The notes: generated from the letters alone by a model not told the origin. Positions 7,033 through 16,605 are shown, numbered from the stretch's first letter. The stretch is DNA of 64,000 nucleotides from CAZAYP01 sp964489425 [NCBI: uncultured Verrucomicrobiota bacterium] (GCA_964489425.1 CAZAYP010000001.1:171108-235107), one strand, 5' to 3'. Made by a program: numbers and translations.

Positions 7033-8706
7033 TCACCGCGTGACCGGCCGGAACTTGAGGCGGTGCGGCTGGTCCGCGGCGGCGCCCAGCGTCTTGCGCC
7101 GGAACTCGTGGTACGCCTCGTAGTTGCCCTCGAACCAGCGCACCTGGCTGTCGCCCTCGAACGCGAGGATGTGCGTGGCCACGCGGTCCAGGAACCAGCG
7201 ATCATGGCTGACCACCACCGCGCAGCCGCCGAAATTGGTGATCGCCTCTTCCAGCGACCGCAGGGTGGTCACATCCAGGTCGTTGGACGGCTCGTCGAGC
7301 AGCAGCAGGTTGCCGCCGGTGCGCAGCAGCTTGGCCAGGTGCACCCGGTTGCGCTCGCCGCCGGACAGCCGGCCGACCAGCTTCTGCTGGTCCGGGCCGC
7401 GAAAATTGAAACGCGCGCAGTAGGCGCGGCTGTTCATTTTCCGGCCGCCGAGGTCGAGGGTCTCGGCGCCGCCGGAGATCTCCTCGTACACGGTGTGTTC
7501 CGGGTTGAGCGCATCGCGGAGCTGATCCACATAGGAGATCGCCACGGTCGGCCCGACCATCAGGTGGCCGGCGGTCGGCTTTTCCTGGCCGGTGATCAAC
7601 TTGAACAAGGTCGTCTTGCCCGCGCCGTTGGCGCCGATGACGCCCACGATGCCGCCGCGCGGCAGGTCAAAATCCACGTTGTCCATCAGCAACCGGTCGC
7701 CGTAGCCCATGCCCAGGCCCGTGGCGCGCACCACCAGGTCGCCGAGGCGCGGCCCGGGCGGGATCTGGATCTCCAGGCTCTCCTCGCGCACGTCCACCTG
7801 CTGGGCGGCCAACTCCTCGTAGCGCTTGAGGCGCGCCTTGCTCTTGGCACGGCGGCCCGAAGGGTTCAGCCGGACCCAGGCCAGCTCCTGGTCCAGCAGT
7901 TTGCTGCGTGCCGCGGCCTGCTTCTTCTCGGTCGCCAACTGGGCCTGTTTCTGCTCCAGCCAGGCCGTGTAGTTGCCCTTGTACGGCAGGGTCCGCGCAT
8001 TCTCCAGCTCCAGAATCCATTGGGTAACATTGTTCAGGAAGTAGCGGTCGTGCGTGACCACCACCAGGGTGCCGCTGAACTGCTTGAGGTATTCCTCGAG
8101 CCACGCGACGGACTCGGCGTCGAGATGGTTGGTGGGCTCGTCAAGCAGCAGCACGTCGGGATTCGAGATCAGCAGGCGGCACAAGGCCACGCGCCGTTTC
8201 TCGCCGCCGGACAGCACCTTGACGTCGGCGTCCGGCGGCGGCAGGCGCAGGGCCTCCATGGCCATCTCGACCTGGTGGTCCAGCTCCCACAGCCCGTGGG
8301 TGTCGATGCGGTCCTGCAGGCGGCCCAGCTCGTCGTTGAGCTTCTCCGCCTGGTCCGCCGGCGGGCTGCGGCCGAGCAGGTCGCACACCTCGTCGTAGCG
8401 CGCCAGGACCGCGCGGGCCGCGGCCACGCCCAGTTCCACGTTGCCGGCCACGTCCAGGGACGAGTCCAACTGCGGTTCCTGGGGCAGGTACCCGACCTTC
8501 ATGTTCCCGGCGATCTGCGCCTCGCCCATGATCTCGCGGTCGATCCCGGCGAGGATGCGCAGCAGGCTCGACTTGCCCGACCCGTTGCCGCCGATCACGC
8601 CGATCTTGGCGCCGAAGAAAAACGCGAGGTGCACGTCCCGCAACACGATCTGCTTGTCGTACTGCTTGGTCACGCCCACCAGGTTGAAGACATATTCGCC
8701 GGCCAT
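7033..8706 (-). CDS. ettA: ABC-F ATPase, energy-dependent translational throttle EttA
   Basis: A 557-residue twin-ATPase protein without membrane segments, the usual EttA length. It has Walker A 'GGNGSGKSS' and 'GANGAGKTT', two signature motifs ('LSGGEKRRV', 'LSGGERNRV'), and Walker B blocks 'DEPTNHLD' and 'DEPSNDLD'. The charged linker contains the arm-like 'SGRRAKSKARLKRYEEL'. EttA binds the ribosomal E site and gates the first elongation steps according to the ATP/ADP ratio. The ATG at 8706 is preceded by AGGAG with a 7-nt spacer; the upstream in-frame ATG at 8712 would leave only 1 nt. It is convergent with the peptidase-like gene and lies 83 bp downstream of tspO on the same strand. Confidence 0.95.
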   Translation of the reverse strand: MAGEYVFNLVGVTKQYDKQIVLRDVHLAFFFGAKIGVIGGNGSGKSSLLRILAGIDREIMGEAQIAGNMKVGYLPQEPQLDSSLDVAGNVELGVAAARAVLARYDEVCDLLGRSPPADQAEKLNDELGRLQDRIDTHGLWELDHQVEMAMEALRLPPPDADVKVLSGGEKRRVALCRLLISNPDVLLLDEPTNHLDAESVAWLEEYLKQFSGTLVVVTHDRYFLNNVTQWILELENARTLPYKGNYTAWLEQKQAQLATEKKQAAARSKLLDQELAWVRLNPSGRRAKSKARLKRYEELAAQQVDVREESLEIQIPPGPRLGDLVVRATGLGMGYGDRLLMDNVDFDLPRGGIVGVIGANGAGKTTLFKLITGQEKPTAGHLMVGPTVAISYVDQLRDALNPEHTVYEEISGGAETLDLGGRKMNSRAYCARFNFRGPDQQKLVGRLSGGERNRVHLAKLLRTGGNLLLLDEPSNDLDVTTLRSLEEAITNFGGCAVVVSHDRWFLDRVATHILAFEGDSQVRWFEGNYEAYHEFRRKTLGAAADQPHRLKFRPVTR

Positions 8707-8789
8707 AAGCATGCTCCTCTTTGCCGCCCACCTTACGCAAGCGGCCCGGGAAAATAAACTGGAAACGACGGCCGGGACCGCGGGCGGCT

Positions 8790-9173
8790 TCAGTTCAGCC
8801 GGTAGAAGGCGAAGTTCAAGTACGTGGCAAAAAGGACCCACAACAAGTACGGAACCAGCAGGGCGCCGGCCAGCTTGTTGGCCAGCCAGAAGGCGCGGAT
8901 AAGCACCAGGAGCGTGACGTCCAGCACCAGGATGTCGACCAACGCGACGCCGGGCGACTGCAGACGAAAAAACAGCCAGGTCCACGCGAAGTTGGCGCCC
9001 AGGTGGACCACCAGGATCGTGGTGGTCAGCGCCACGTGGGATTTTTCCGCCGCACGATAGTACAGCACGATGGCGGTAGCGATCATGCCGTAGAGCACGG
9101 TCCAGACCGGCCCGAAAATCCAATCAGGCGGGGTCAGGGCAGGCCGGTTAAGCGTGGCATACCAGGCGTTCAT
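8790..9173 (-). CDS. tspO: TspO/MBR family membrane protein
   Basis: A 127-residue very hydrophobic protein with the family's N-terminal signature 'WYATLNRPALTPPDW' followed by 'FGPVWTVLYG', then four further hydrophobic stretches, as expected for the five-helix TspO fold. TspO proteins bind porphyrins and act in tetrapyrrole or stress regulation in the inner membrane. It is shorter than the usual 150-160 residues, mostly because the first transmembrane helix before the WY motif is reduced or absent: the protein begins only three residues before that motif. No upstream in-frame extension with a plausible helix was seen. Confidence 0.88.
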   Translation of the reverse strand: MNAWYATLNRPALTPPDWIFGPVWTVLYGMIATAIVLYYRAAEKSHVALTTTILVVHLGANFAWTWLFFRLQSPGVALVDILVLDVTLLVLIRAFWLANKLAGALLVPYLLWVLFATYLNFAFYRLN

Positions 9174-9186
9174 GGCTTACCTCCCA

Positions 9187-10905
9187 TCATCCATTCCGTT
9201 GCAAGGCCAAGAGGGTCAGGTCGTCAAACAGGGCGCCGGCCTGGAAGGCGGCCACGGCATTGGCCAGGCCGTCGCACAGGCAGTCGGGCGCCAGGCCGGG
9301 GTGGGCCTGGAGATACCGGCGCAGGCCGGCCTCGCCAAACAGTTCCCGGCCGTCAGGGGCGTGCGCCTCGGTGACGCCGTCGGTGAACAGCAGCAGCGTT
9401 TCGCCGGGCGCCAGGCGGGCCTGGCCGGTGTGGTAACGCCACGCCGGCGTCATGCCCAGCGCCGGATCTTTCAGCAGCCCGAACGCGCGGGCGGCGCCGT
9501 CCGGGGCCACCGCCCACGCCGCGTGGTGGCCCGCATTGGCGTAGTCGACCATGCCGTCCGCGATCCGGTAGACCGCCAGAAAAATGGTCACGAACATCCC
9601 GGCGGCATTGTCCGCGGCCAGCACCTGGTTGGCCAACCGCAACGCGGGGCCGGGGGCGCGGGTCTGCTGCAACGCGCCGCGCAGCAGGGTGCGGGCCAAG
9701 GCCATGAAAAAGGCGGCCGGCACCCCCTTGCCGGACACGTCGCCGACCAGCACGACCAGGGTGTCGCGGTCGGCCAGGAAATAATCGTAGAAATCGCCCG
9801 CGACTTCGCGCGCGGAGCGGATCACGGCGTGCAGGGAAAACTCGGCGCGATCCGGGTAGGGCGGGAAGATCCGTGGCAACAGGGAAAACTGGATCTCGCG
9901 GGCAATGGCCAACTCGCTCTCCATGGCCTGGCGATGAGCGGTCTCGCGCTTGAGCTGGTCCACCCGCGCGGCCAGCTGCCGACCCACCTCGTTGAACGCG
10001 CGGGCGAGATCCGCGGTTTCGGCCGGGCCGCCGACGGGAACCTGGGCGGCGAAATCGCCCTGGCCGACCAGGCGCACCGCGTCGCGCAGGCGCACGATCG
10101 GCTGCGCCTGGGCCCGGGAAAACGCCAGGGCAGCCAGCGTGCCCAGCAAGGCGAGCGCGCCCGCAAACGCCAGGCTCAGCCGCTTCACGCGCGCGCCAGC
10201 GGCGTGGGACGCGGCGCGCAACTCCGCGTCCACTGTCCCGACCTGCTGCGCCGCCGCGGCCTGCATCTCGGCCTTTACCGGGTCAAAGTAATCGTCAATG
10301 ATCACGACCGCCACGAGCGTAAACATAGTGTCCGGCACCCAGTCCATGACCAGGTACTTGTTGCGCGCGGCGCTGCCGGTCCGGTCAAAAAACCGGAAAT
10401 AGCCCGCGACTTCCGGCTCCACAAACGAGTGCTGGATCAGCTCCCACAGCTCGGGGTACACGTCCTTGTAGACCACGTAATTCCGGCCTTGAACGTACTC
10501 CCGGTTCGGATGGACCACGGACATGCCGCGGCGGTCCACGAGGCAGGTATAGCCCCCCACCCGCCCGCCCACGACCACGTCCTGGATGGCCACGGCACGA
10601 ACCTCCGGATCGTTGCGCAGCTTGTCGTAATCGGCCAGGTCGGCGCGGTCCGCCAGCAGGGCGGAGAGCTCGTTAGCCACGGCCTGGGCCTTGAAGGCGA
10701 CCAGGGTCTCGGCATACGGCGTGAACACCCGCTGCGCGGCGCCGCAGTTGGCGGTGGCCACCTCGTTCACCGCCCGCGTGGCGATGTCGGTCTGGGTGTC
10801 CGACAACTCGCGCACCGCCACCCGCTCGAGGATGAGCCAGAAACCCGCGGTCACCACCCCCAGCGGGAGCAGGTGCGACAGCAGCAGCTGCGTGCGGATT
10901 CTCAC
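9187..10905 (-). CDS. Membrane PP2C-type (SpoIIE/RsbU) phosphatase with sensor and HAMP
   Basis: A 572-residue protein. An N-terminal transmembrane helix ('LLLSHLLPLGVVTAGFWLIL') precedes an extracytoplasmic sensor of about 200 residues containing a Cache-like 'YTCLVDRRGMSVVHPN'. A second helix ('LSLAFAGALALLGTLAALAF') is followed by a HAMP segment and coiled coil ('AMESELAIAREIQFSLLP'). The C-terminal 230 residues are a SpoIIE phosphatase ('VAGDFYDYF', 'VGDVSGKGVPAAFFM', 'NAGHHAAW', 'LFTDGVTEA'), with all metal-binding Asp/Gly blocks present. The start is the GTG at 10905, overlapping the stop of the STAS gene (GTGA). Together they form a partner-switching module in which the phosphatase dephosphorylates a STAS protein. 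Confidence 0.9.
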   Translation of the reverse strand: MRIRTQLLLSHLLPLGVVTAGFWLILERVAVRELSDTQTDIATRAVNEVATANCGAAQRVFTPYAETLVAFKAQAVANELSALLADRADLADYDKLRNDPEVRAVAIQDVVVGGRVGGYTCLVDRRGMSVVHPNREYVQGRNYVVYKDVYPELWELIQHSFVEPEVAGYFRFFDRTGSAARNKYLVMDWVPDTMFTLVAVVIIDDYFDPVKAEMQAAAAQQVGTVDAELRAASHAAGARVKRLSLAFAGALALLGTLAALAFSRAQAQPIVRLRDAVRLVGQGDFAAQVPVGGPAETADLARAFNEVGRQLAARVDQLKRETAHRQAMESELAIAREIQFSLLPRIFPPYPDRAEFSLHAVIRSAREVAGDFYDYFLADRDTLVVLVGDVSGKGVPAAFFMALARTLLRGALQQTRAPGPALRLANQVLAADNAAGMFVTIFLAVYRIADGMVDYANAGHHAAWAVAPDGAARAFGLLKDPALGMTPAWRYHTGQARLAPGETLLLFTDGVTEAHAPDGRELFGEAGLRRYLQAHPGLAPDCLCDGLANAVAAFQAGALFDDLTLLALQRNG

Positions 10906-11996
10906 GAAGCGCGCAGGCCCCCGGAATCGAGCGGCGCGCACCAGGCCACGCCCCGTTGCAGCCGGGCACCGGCCGCAACGCACAGCACGTCCAGCAGCGG
11001 TTGCTCGTAAAGACGGGCCACGGCGTCCGGCAACTTGAGGAACCCGATCCGCAGCGGCTGGTAGGAAAATACGGCAGCGTGAGCATGCACGCCGGATCCC
11101 GAAGGATCCGCAAAACCGCACAGCAGGGCCACGCCATCCTCGTGCGGTGCCGCCGCGGCTCCCGGCGCCGGCGTCCCGGCCGTACCGGCCAGGGATTCGA
11201 ACTCCGCGGCCATGACAAAGCCGACCGCCGGCTCGCCACCCAGGCGCGCCAGCTCGCTCGCCAGCGCGTCGAGCCCGATGGCGAGCTGCCCCGGCCCCTC
11301 GAAGCTGACCAGCCGGGCAAACTGGCCCCGGGCCTCCCACCCGGCAGCGGCAAACAGCGTTGGCAAGCAGTTCTCGGCGTACACCAGGTAGTCCGGGACC
11401 GCGTCAGCCTCGGGCGACCGGCAGGCAGCCACGCCGCCGCAAGCCACGAATGCTCCCAGGCGCGGCCGGCAGTCGCCATCGTCCCGGCCCAGCGCGCCCA
11501 CCCCCAGCGCCAGGGTGGAGGCCGTAAAATTGATCCGGCGGCACGGCGCCACAGGGGCCGGCGCCACCGCGCAGGTGCCGGAGCCAATGGCGCCCCCCTG
11601 CAGCCGTCCGCGCGGATCCAGCGTGTAAATGTCCAGGCGCATGCCCGCGCAATCGCCGCTGGTTTTGGGGGGTGTCTCAGGATCAAACCGCACGGCCGGC
11701 GCCAACAGCTCGTAGAGTCCGACCACCTCGATAATCTGGCGGGCAAAATCCTGCACGGCCGTGATCAGCAAAGTGCCCTGCAGCGGCCGCAGGCGGGAAT
11801 CCGTGTTCTGCAACACGCGCAGGCCGGCCGAGCTGATGAACTCCATGGCGCCAAGATCCAGCTCCAGGTGGCGCCATCCGTGATGCAATGCTTCGTCCAC
11901 GGCCCGGGTCAGATCCCCGGCGCCCTGGGCGTCCAACCGGCCGGTCACGTGCAGAACCCACGTTTTTTCCTGTCCGCTTCCCGTGATGGTAATCAT
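10902..11996 (-). CDS. STAS anti-sigma antagonist fused to an unknown C-terminal domain
   Basis: A 364-residue protein. Residues 1-100 are a STAS domain with the expected 'VTGRLDAQGAGDL' strand and 'MEFISSAGLRVLQ' loop, where the double Ser is the usual phosphorylation site. The remaining 260 residues are an Ala/Gly-rich region with several cysteines and no transmembrane helix; they were not recognised and may be an enzyme-like or ligand-binding domain. It is translationally coupled to the membrane PP2C phosphatase downstream, consistent with RsbV/RsbU-type switching. No anti-sigma kinase (RsbW-like) gene is present in this window. Large C-terminal extensions on STAS antagonists are uncommon. 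Confidence 0.8.
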   Translation of the reverse strand: MITITGSGQEKTWVLHVTGRLDAQGAGDLTRAVDEALHHGWRHLELDLGAMEFISSAGLRVLQNTDSRLRPLQGTLLITAVQDFARQIIEVVGLYELLAPAVRFDPETPPKTSGDCAGMRLDIYTLDPRGRLQGGAIGSGTCAVAPAPVAPCRRINFTASTLALGVGALGRDDGDCRPRLGAFVACGGVAACRSPEADAVPDYLVYAENCLPTLFAAAGWEARGQFARLVSFEGPGQLAIGLDALASELARLGGEPAVGFVMAAEFESLAGTAGTPAPGAAAAPHEDGVALLCGFADPSGSGVHAHAAVFSYQPLRIGFLKLPDAVARLYEQPLLDVLCVAAGARLQRGVAWCAPLDSGGLRAS

Positions 11997-12019
11997 GCCG
12001 CCCCCCTGGTTTCGCGCGC

Positions 12020-13804
12020 CTACTGCACCATGGCCATGGACCGCAGGTCAAAGTCGCAATGGCCGTTGATTTCCGCCCGCGTGGGCCGCCCCTCGGCCGT
12101 GGCCAGCAGGTTCGGCAAAAGCGTTTCGACGGCTATCTGCGCGGCGGTCCGGCCGGCCGCGATCAGCTCCTGAAACGGCACGTAGCGATCAATGAAATCC
12201 GCATGCCTGGCCGCGGTCTCGCGGTTGCCGGTGATCTTGAGCACGGGCGTGACCGCCGACCCCAGCGGCGTGCCGATGCCCGTGGAAAACAGCATCAGCT
12301 GCGCGCCGGCCGCGCTCAGCGCCGAGGCGGAAAGCAGGTCCTGGCCGGGTCCGTCCACGACGTACAAGCCGTGCCGGGCCCCGGCCGGCGAGTCGCCCGT
12401 GCGCAGCACCTGCTCGATCGGGTGGCGGAACCCCATCTTGCGGATGGCGCCGAGCGATTTCTCCTCCTGCGTGGACAAGCCGGCGGCAATATTGCCGACG
12501 GTCAGCTCGACCGAGTGCAGGTCCCGCTCAGCAGCCACGGCCGCCGCCTTGCCGATCATCTCGTTGGTCTTGATGAAGCGCAGGAGGCGCAGCCAGATGG
12601 CGTAGTCGCGGCACCGCTCGCGCAGCACTTTTTCGGCCCCGAAATACTCCATGATCTCCGAGATCATGACCGTGCCGCCGCGGTCCAGCAGCCAGTCGGC
12701 CACGTGGCCGATGGTCGTATTGGAAAACAGCCCGCTGGTCGGGTCGGACCCGCCACACTTGACCGCGAGCAGCAGGTCGCTGACCGGCGCCGGCTGGCGG
12801 GTCTCGTCCTGCGCGGCGGCCACGAGTTGCGCCACGTGTTCCCGGCCTGCGCGCAGGGCCGCGGACCGGCCGGAACCCTGGACACGTACCAAGCGCACCC
12901 GGTCCGGGGCCGCATGGCGGGCGGCGATGGCCTGGTACAGCCGGTCATCCACGCACAGCGGGCTGCAGCCCAGCGCCACGACCACCACGCCGGCCACGTT
13001 CGGGTGCGCGGCCACCCCGGAGAGCAGGCGCAGGGTGGTCTCCTCGTCAAACCCCACCTGGCAGCAACCGGCCTGGTGGGTCAGCGCGTGCACCCGGTTC
13101 TCGCCCTGCGCACCCCAGGCGGTGGCGCGGAACGCTTCGGCGATCTCGCGCGCTTCCTGGTTCACGCAGAACACGCTGGGCACCACCAGCACGTGGTTGC
13201 GCACCCCCGGCGGGCCGGCCGGGCGCAGGTATCCCAGGAAGTGTTCCGCGGCCGGCGCGTGGTCGGGCGGGCGCAACTCGGGCGGCGCGTTGAGCCCGGC
13301 GCGGAGAATGGCGTAGCTTTGCGCCAGCGTGCGCATCTCGTCCGCCGGCGGGTTGAACAGGTTGGGATACTCGGCGATGTTGCCGGCGCGACGCACCATG
13401 CGGCCGCCCTCGTCGCGAATGCACTGGTGGACCACCTGGCCGGCGGCAATGGGCTCGGAAGCCACGCCAATGGGCACGTCATCCTTGACGATCGCGTCGT
13501 TTAGCGCGATGGGCGCCACGGCCACCTTGAAAAAGCGCCGGATCCGCTGCGGGCCGCCGGGCAGCTCCGCCAGCCACGCGGGCTGGCTGGCAGCGACGGT
13601 CACCATGCAACGCTGCGCGCCCTGGTACGTCAACAGGGGATAGGATTGCCCTGGCTCCAGGTCGGCCAGCGCAACCGCGACATTGTCGCCCTCGCGGAAC
13701 TGGACCAGGCTGCCGCCGGCCGGGGCGCCAGGTTCCGGGGTGATGTCCGGCAGGAATGGAGTCGAACTGGTTCCAGGCGGCGACGGGCAGACAGGCTGTT
13801 GCAT
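12020..13804 (-). CDS. UxaA-family (altronate/galactarate dehydratase) enzyme
   Basis: A 594-residue protein with an N-terminal extension (about 80 residues), a SAF-type domain around residues 90-150 ('KVAVAPIALNDAIVKDDVPIG') and the large D-galactarate dehydratase/altronate hydrolase domain. Cys-containing blocks 'HQAGCCQVG', 'ALGCSPLC' and 'VKCGGSDPTSGLF' match the iron-dependent active site of the family. The enzymes dehydrate a hexonate or aldarate to a 2-keto-3-deoxy sugar acid. The ATG at 13804 was chosen because the open frame upstream enters low-quality spacer sequence. No kinase, aldolase or uronate isomerase gene is adjacent, so the true substrate is open. It ends 23 bp before the STAS gene and could share its transcript. 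Confidence 0.82.
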   Translation of the reverse strand: MQQPVCPSPPGTSSTPFLPDITPEPGAPAGGSLVQFREGDNVAVALADLEPGQSYPLLTYQGAQRCMVTVAASQPAWLAELPGGPQRIRRFFKVAVAPIALNDAIVKDDVPIGVASEPIAAGQVVHQCIRDEGGRMVRRAGNIAEYPNLFNPPADEMRTLAQSYAILRAGLNAPPELRPPDHAPAAEHFLGYLRPAGPPGVRNHVLVVPSVFCVNQEAREIAEAFRATAWGAQGENRVHALTHQAGCCQVGFDEETTLRLLSGVAAHPNVAGVVVVALGCSPLCVDDRLYQAIAARHAAPDRVRLVRVQGSGRSAALRAGREHVAQLVAAAQDETRQPAPVSDLLLAVKCGGSDPTSGLFSNTTIGHVADWLLDRGGTVMISEIMEYFGAEKVLRERCRDYAIWLRLLRFIKTNEMIGKAAAVAAERDLHSVELTVGNIAAGLSTQEEKSLGAIRKMGFRHPIEQVLRTGDSPAGARHGLYVVDGPGQDLLSASALSAAGAQLMLFSTGIGTPLGSAVTPVLKITGNRETAARHADFIDRYVPFQELIAAGRTAAQIAVETLLPNLLATAEGRPTRAEINGHCDFDLRSMAMVQ

Positions 13805-14210
13805 GCCGGGAATGCTAACGCGGGCCACACGGAAGACAAGCGCTTTGTTTTTACAATCCGGTCCAGGATTCCCAAAGTGGCGACCACGATCCAAAGAGGG
13901 TTTATATCCGCATGACATGCCGCAAAATCAGGTTAGCCCCGCGATGGTTGGGTTTGGCCGCCGGGGTATTCTGGCCGCCGCGCCGTTGATGGCCGCCGAT
14001 CGATACGTCAGCAATCGGGGTGGCGGGTCACATGCCGGGCCGAGTTCTGCCCGTGGGCTCGGTGTCTCCGTGCGAGAAATAAACAATAAACCGCGGACAT
14101 CTGGCCCAATGCGCCACCCATGAACAGGGGGCCTGCATGGTGGCCGATGTGGGCCCGGCCCGCCGCTGGCGGCACCGCCGGGCCGCGGCGCGCAAAGGCC
14201 CCCGGGATCG
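13805..14210. other. Non-coding spacer upstream of the UxaA-family gene
   Basis: About 400 bp without a credible gene; small open frames here have no ribosome site or homologous look. It should contain the promoter of the minus-strand gene starting at 13804. At 14061-14078 there is ggtgtctccgtgcgagaa, a one-sided remnant of the 'ctccgtgag' repeat family seen at 6.9 and 53.4 kb. Nothing else was recognised. Confidence 0.45.
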
Positions 14211-15878
14211 TCAGTATTCGCGCCGCATGAGGCTGCGGCGGCCGGCCAGCAAGGGAATGACCACCCCGAGCACGGTCAGTCCGGCCAGCAGCATGGAGGC
14301 CAGGACCAACCCGCGCTCAAACGGGGCCCGGCGCAGGTGGCCCATGGCCCGCAGGTGGAACAGGACCGCGAACGGGAACACGGCCAGCAACATGTAGGCC
14401 AGGCTCAGCACCAGGTTCAGGGTGCCGCCGAACCCCGACACGATCGCGGCGGCGTTGCGCTGGCGCAGGTCCAGGAACACCGCCCCGAGCCCGGTCGACA
14501 GGCCGGCCAAGGTGACGGCCATGGCCGCGGCCACGCCCAGCAGCGCCCAGCGCGCCAGCGGCGCCAGGCCCAGCATGTGGACCGACAGGGCCATCAGCCC
14601 CACGCTCACCGTCAGCAGGCCCAGCGCCGCGACCATGAACTTGGCCAGCAGGACCCGCCCCATGGAGGTCGGCGCCATGCCGATCACCCAGAAGGCCTGG
14701 CCTTCGAGGCTCATCTGCGGGTACACGAACCGCGACCCCATGGAACACATCACGGCCGAGGTGCTGAACACGTTGAGGAACGCCACGAAGTTCTGCCACT
14801 CCTCCGGCAGCAGGTGGTACCGAAAATTGCGCAGGTTCATAAAATAGATGCCCAGCAACCCGAAGAAGATCAGGAACTGCAGCCACTGCTGGGGATCGCG
14901 CAGGAACAGCCGCACGTCTTTCAGGGTCAGGCAGCGCACATCCGCCGGCAGCCACGCCAAGGCGCGGTCCAGCATGGGCAGCAGCACCGCGCGCTTGCGC
15001 GCCCGGCCGCCGCCGGTCAGGCAGCGTTGCCAGCCGGCATAGAACAGGCGGCGGCCGACCTGCTCCACCAGCCATGCCAGCAGCGCGGCGTTGGCGACCA
15101 GCACCAGCCAGAGCATGAGGCCGCGCGCCCACTGCTGGCGGGTGAACGCCATCAGCCCCTCGGCGATCCACCAGTTGGGCCACAGCGGGCGGGACGCGAA
15201 CTTGAGGCCGGGCACCAGCCGGTTCAGCACCAGCACGGAATCGTCCGTCGCAGGCGCGGGCAGGTCGTGATGGATCAGCCACGCCGCGAGCGCCAGCAGC
15301 GCCACGGCGCACCAGCCCAGGCGCGGCACCCAGGTCCGCGGCCACCAGCGCAGCACGGTGACCGTGAGCAGGCCGCCGGCGGCGGAGCAGATCACCACGA
15401 AGGGCAGGGAAAACAGCAGCGTCCACAGCGAGAAATACCATGGCAGGCCCACGTGCCAGCCATAGGCGCCGACAAACGGAATGATGATGAAGAAAAACGC
15501 CCAGGAGGCCAGCAGCACAACCTCCAGGAACTTGAACACGACGATGTCGGACAAGGTCATGGGCTGGAGCAGCAGGAACGGCATCTCCTCCGAGCGGTAC
15601 AGCGTGGTATAGGTGGCCAGCACGCTCGACAAAACGAGCATGGCGCCCAACCCGAAGAAGAAGAGCCCAAACAGGCGCGGCACGATGATCATCCCGACCC
15701 CGCCCAGCCGGTCCAGGAACTGAAACCCCTCCAGGAACAGCGCCCACAGGCCAGCCAGCAGCGCCGCCGCGAACAGGACGACAAAAACCTGCTTGAACCG
15801 CGACTGCTCACGCCGGATCCGGCCCCAGTTGCGGAATGCCAGCCAGCGCGCGTGCAGGAGAATGGGCAGCAGGCTCAT
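14211..15878 (-). CDS. ABC exporter permease
   Basis: A 555-residue membrane protein with roughly 12 hydrophobic segments, for example 'VFVVLFAAALLAGLWALFL' near the start and 'LVLASMLLAGLTVLGVVIPLLAG' at the end. It begins in an ATGA overlap with the ATPase gene upstream (15875-15878), so the pair forms one exporter. Its layout, two groups of six helices with a basic cytoplasmic loop ('GGGRARKRAVLLPM') in the middle, fits the large putative-ABC-exporter permeases. The substrate is unknown. Confidence 0.8.
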   Translation of the reverse strand: MSLLPILLHARWLAFRNWGRIRREQSRFKQVFVVLFAAALLAGLWALFLEGFQFLDRLGGVGMIIVPRLFGLFFFGLGAMLVLSSVLATYTTLYRSEEMPFLLLQPMTLSDIVVFKFLEVVLLASWAFFFIIIPFVGAYGWHVGLPWYFSLWTLLFSLPFVVICSAAGGLLTVTVLRWWPRTWVPRLGWCAVALLALAAWLIHHDLPAPATDDSVLVLNRLVPGLKFASRPLWPNWWIAEGLMAFTRQQWARGLMLWLVLVANAALLAWLVEQVGRRLFYAGWQRCLTGGGRARKRAVLLPMLDRALAWLPADVRCLTLKDVRLFLRDPQQWLQFLIFFGLLGIYFMNLRNFRYHLLPEEWQNFVAFLNVFSTSAVMCSMGSRFVYPQMSLEGQAFWVIGMAPTSMGRVLLAKFMVAALGLLTVSVGLMALSVHMLGLAPLARWALLGVAAAMAVTLAGLSTGLGAVFLDLRQRNAAAIVSGFGGTLNLVLSLAYMLLAVFPFAVLFHLRAMGHLRRAPFERGLVLASMLLAGLTVLGVVIPLLAGRRSLMRREY

Positions 15879-16597
15879 GGCGCGGCGGTCAGCTTGAGGA
15901 ACACGTCTTCCAGCGAGCCGTTGGCGACGTGGGCGCGCGCCAGGTCGTCCACGCGGCCGCAGGCGGTCAGCCGGCCGCGGTGAATAATGCCCACGCGGTC
16001 AGCGAGGTCTTCGGCCAGGGCGAGGATGTGCGTGGTAAGGAAAATGGTCATGCCCTGGCGGGCTTTTTCGCGCAGGGTGGTCCGGATGGTGCGGATGCTG
16101 AACGGGTCGAGGCCGATGAACGGCTCGTCCACGAACAGCACTTGCGGCCGGTGCACGAACGTGGCGGCGTAAATCAGGCGCTGGCGCAACCCGTGCGACA
16201 TTTCGCGGATCAGGGCGGTGCGGTACTCGTGCAGGTCAAACAGGTCGAACAGCGACTCCAGGTCCGCCTGCGCCTGCGCGGCCGGCAGGCGGAACAGGTC
16301 GGCCACGAAGCGGCAGTATTCCCAGGCGGTCAGGCGCTCGTACATGTACGGCTGGTCCGGGATATAGCCGGTCAGGCGGTGCACCGCCAGCGGATCCGCC
16401 TGGATATCCAACCCGGCAATGCGGATCGTGCCGGCCGTGGGCCGCAACAGCCCGCAGAGCATCTTGATGGTCGTGGTCTTGCCCGCGCCGTTGGGGCCGA
16501 GGAAGCAGAAAATCTCTCCGGCCGGCACGGACAGGCTCAGGTCCTGCACTGCGGTAAACGCGCCAAACTGCTTGGTCAACTGCTGGATTTCAATCAT
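15875..16597 (-). CDS. ABC transporter ATP-binding protein
   Basis: A 240-residue nucleotide-binding subunit: Walker A 'GPNGAGKTTTIK', Q-loop region 'TGYIPDQPYMYERLTAWE', signature 'MSHGLRQRLIYAA', Walker B 'VLFVDEPFIGLD' and H-loop 'TTHIL'. The signature reads SHGLRQ instead of the usual SGGxxQ, which is common in ABC-2/Nat-like exporters. The ATG at 16597 lies 8 bp after the stop of the transglutaminase-like gene, and the 3' end overlaps the permease start. It powers the permease encoded next. Confidence 0.92.
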   Translation of the reverse strand: MIEIQQLTKQFGAFTAVQDLSLSVPAGEIFCFLGPNGAGKTTTIKMLCGLLRPTAGTIRIAGLDIQADPLAVHRLTGYIPDQPYMYERLTAWEYCRFVADLFRLPAAQAQADLESLFDLFDLHEYRTALIREMSHGLRQRLIYAATFVHRPQVLFVDEPFIGLDPFSIRTIRTTLREKARQGMTIFLTTHILALAEDLADRVGIIHRGRLTACGRVDDLARAHVANGSLEDVFLKLTAAP

Positions 16598-16605
16598 GGT
16601 CGTGG

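Noticed and set aside
6880-8757. Plus-strand open frame of 625 codons opposite ettA
   Set aside because: EttA motifs on the minus strand are unambiguous; the antisense frame has His/Gln/Arg-rich low-complexity composition.
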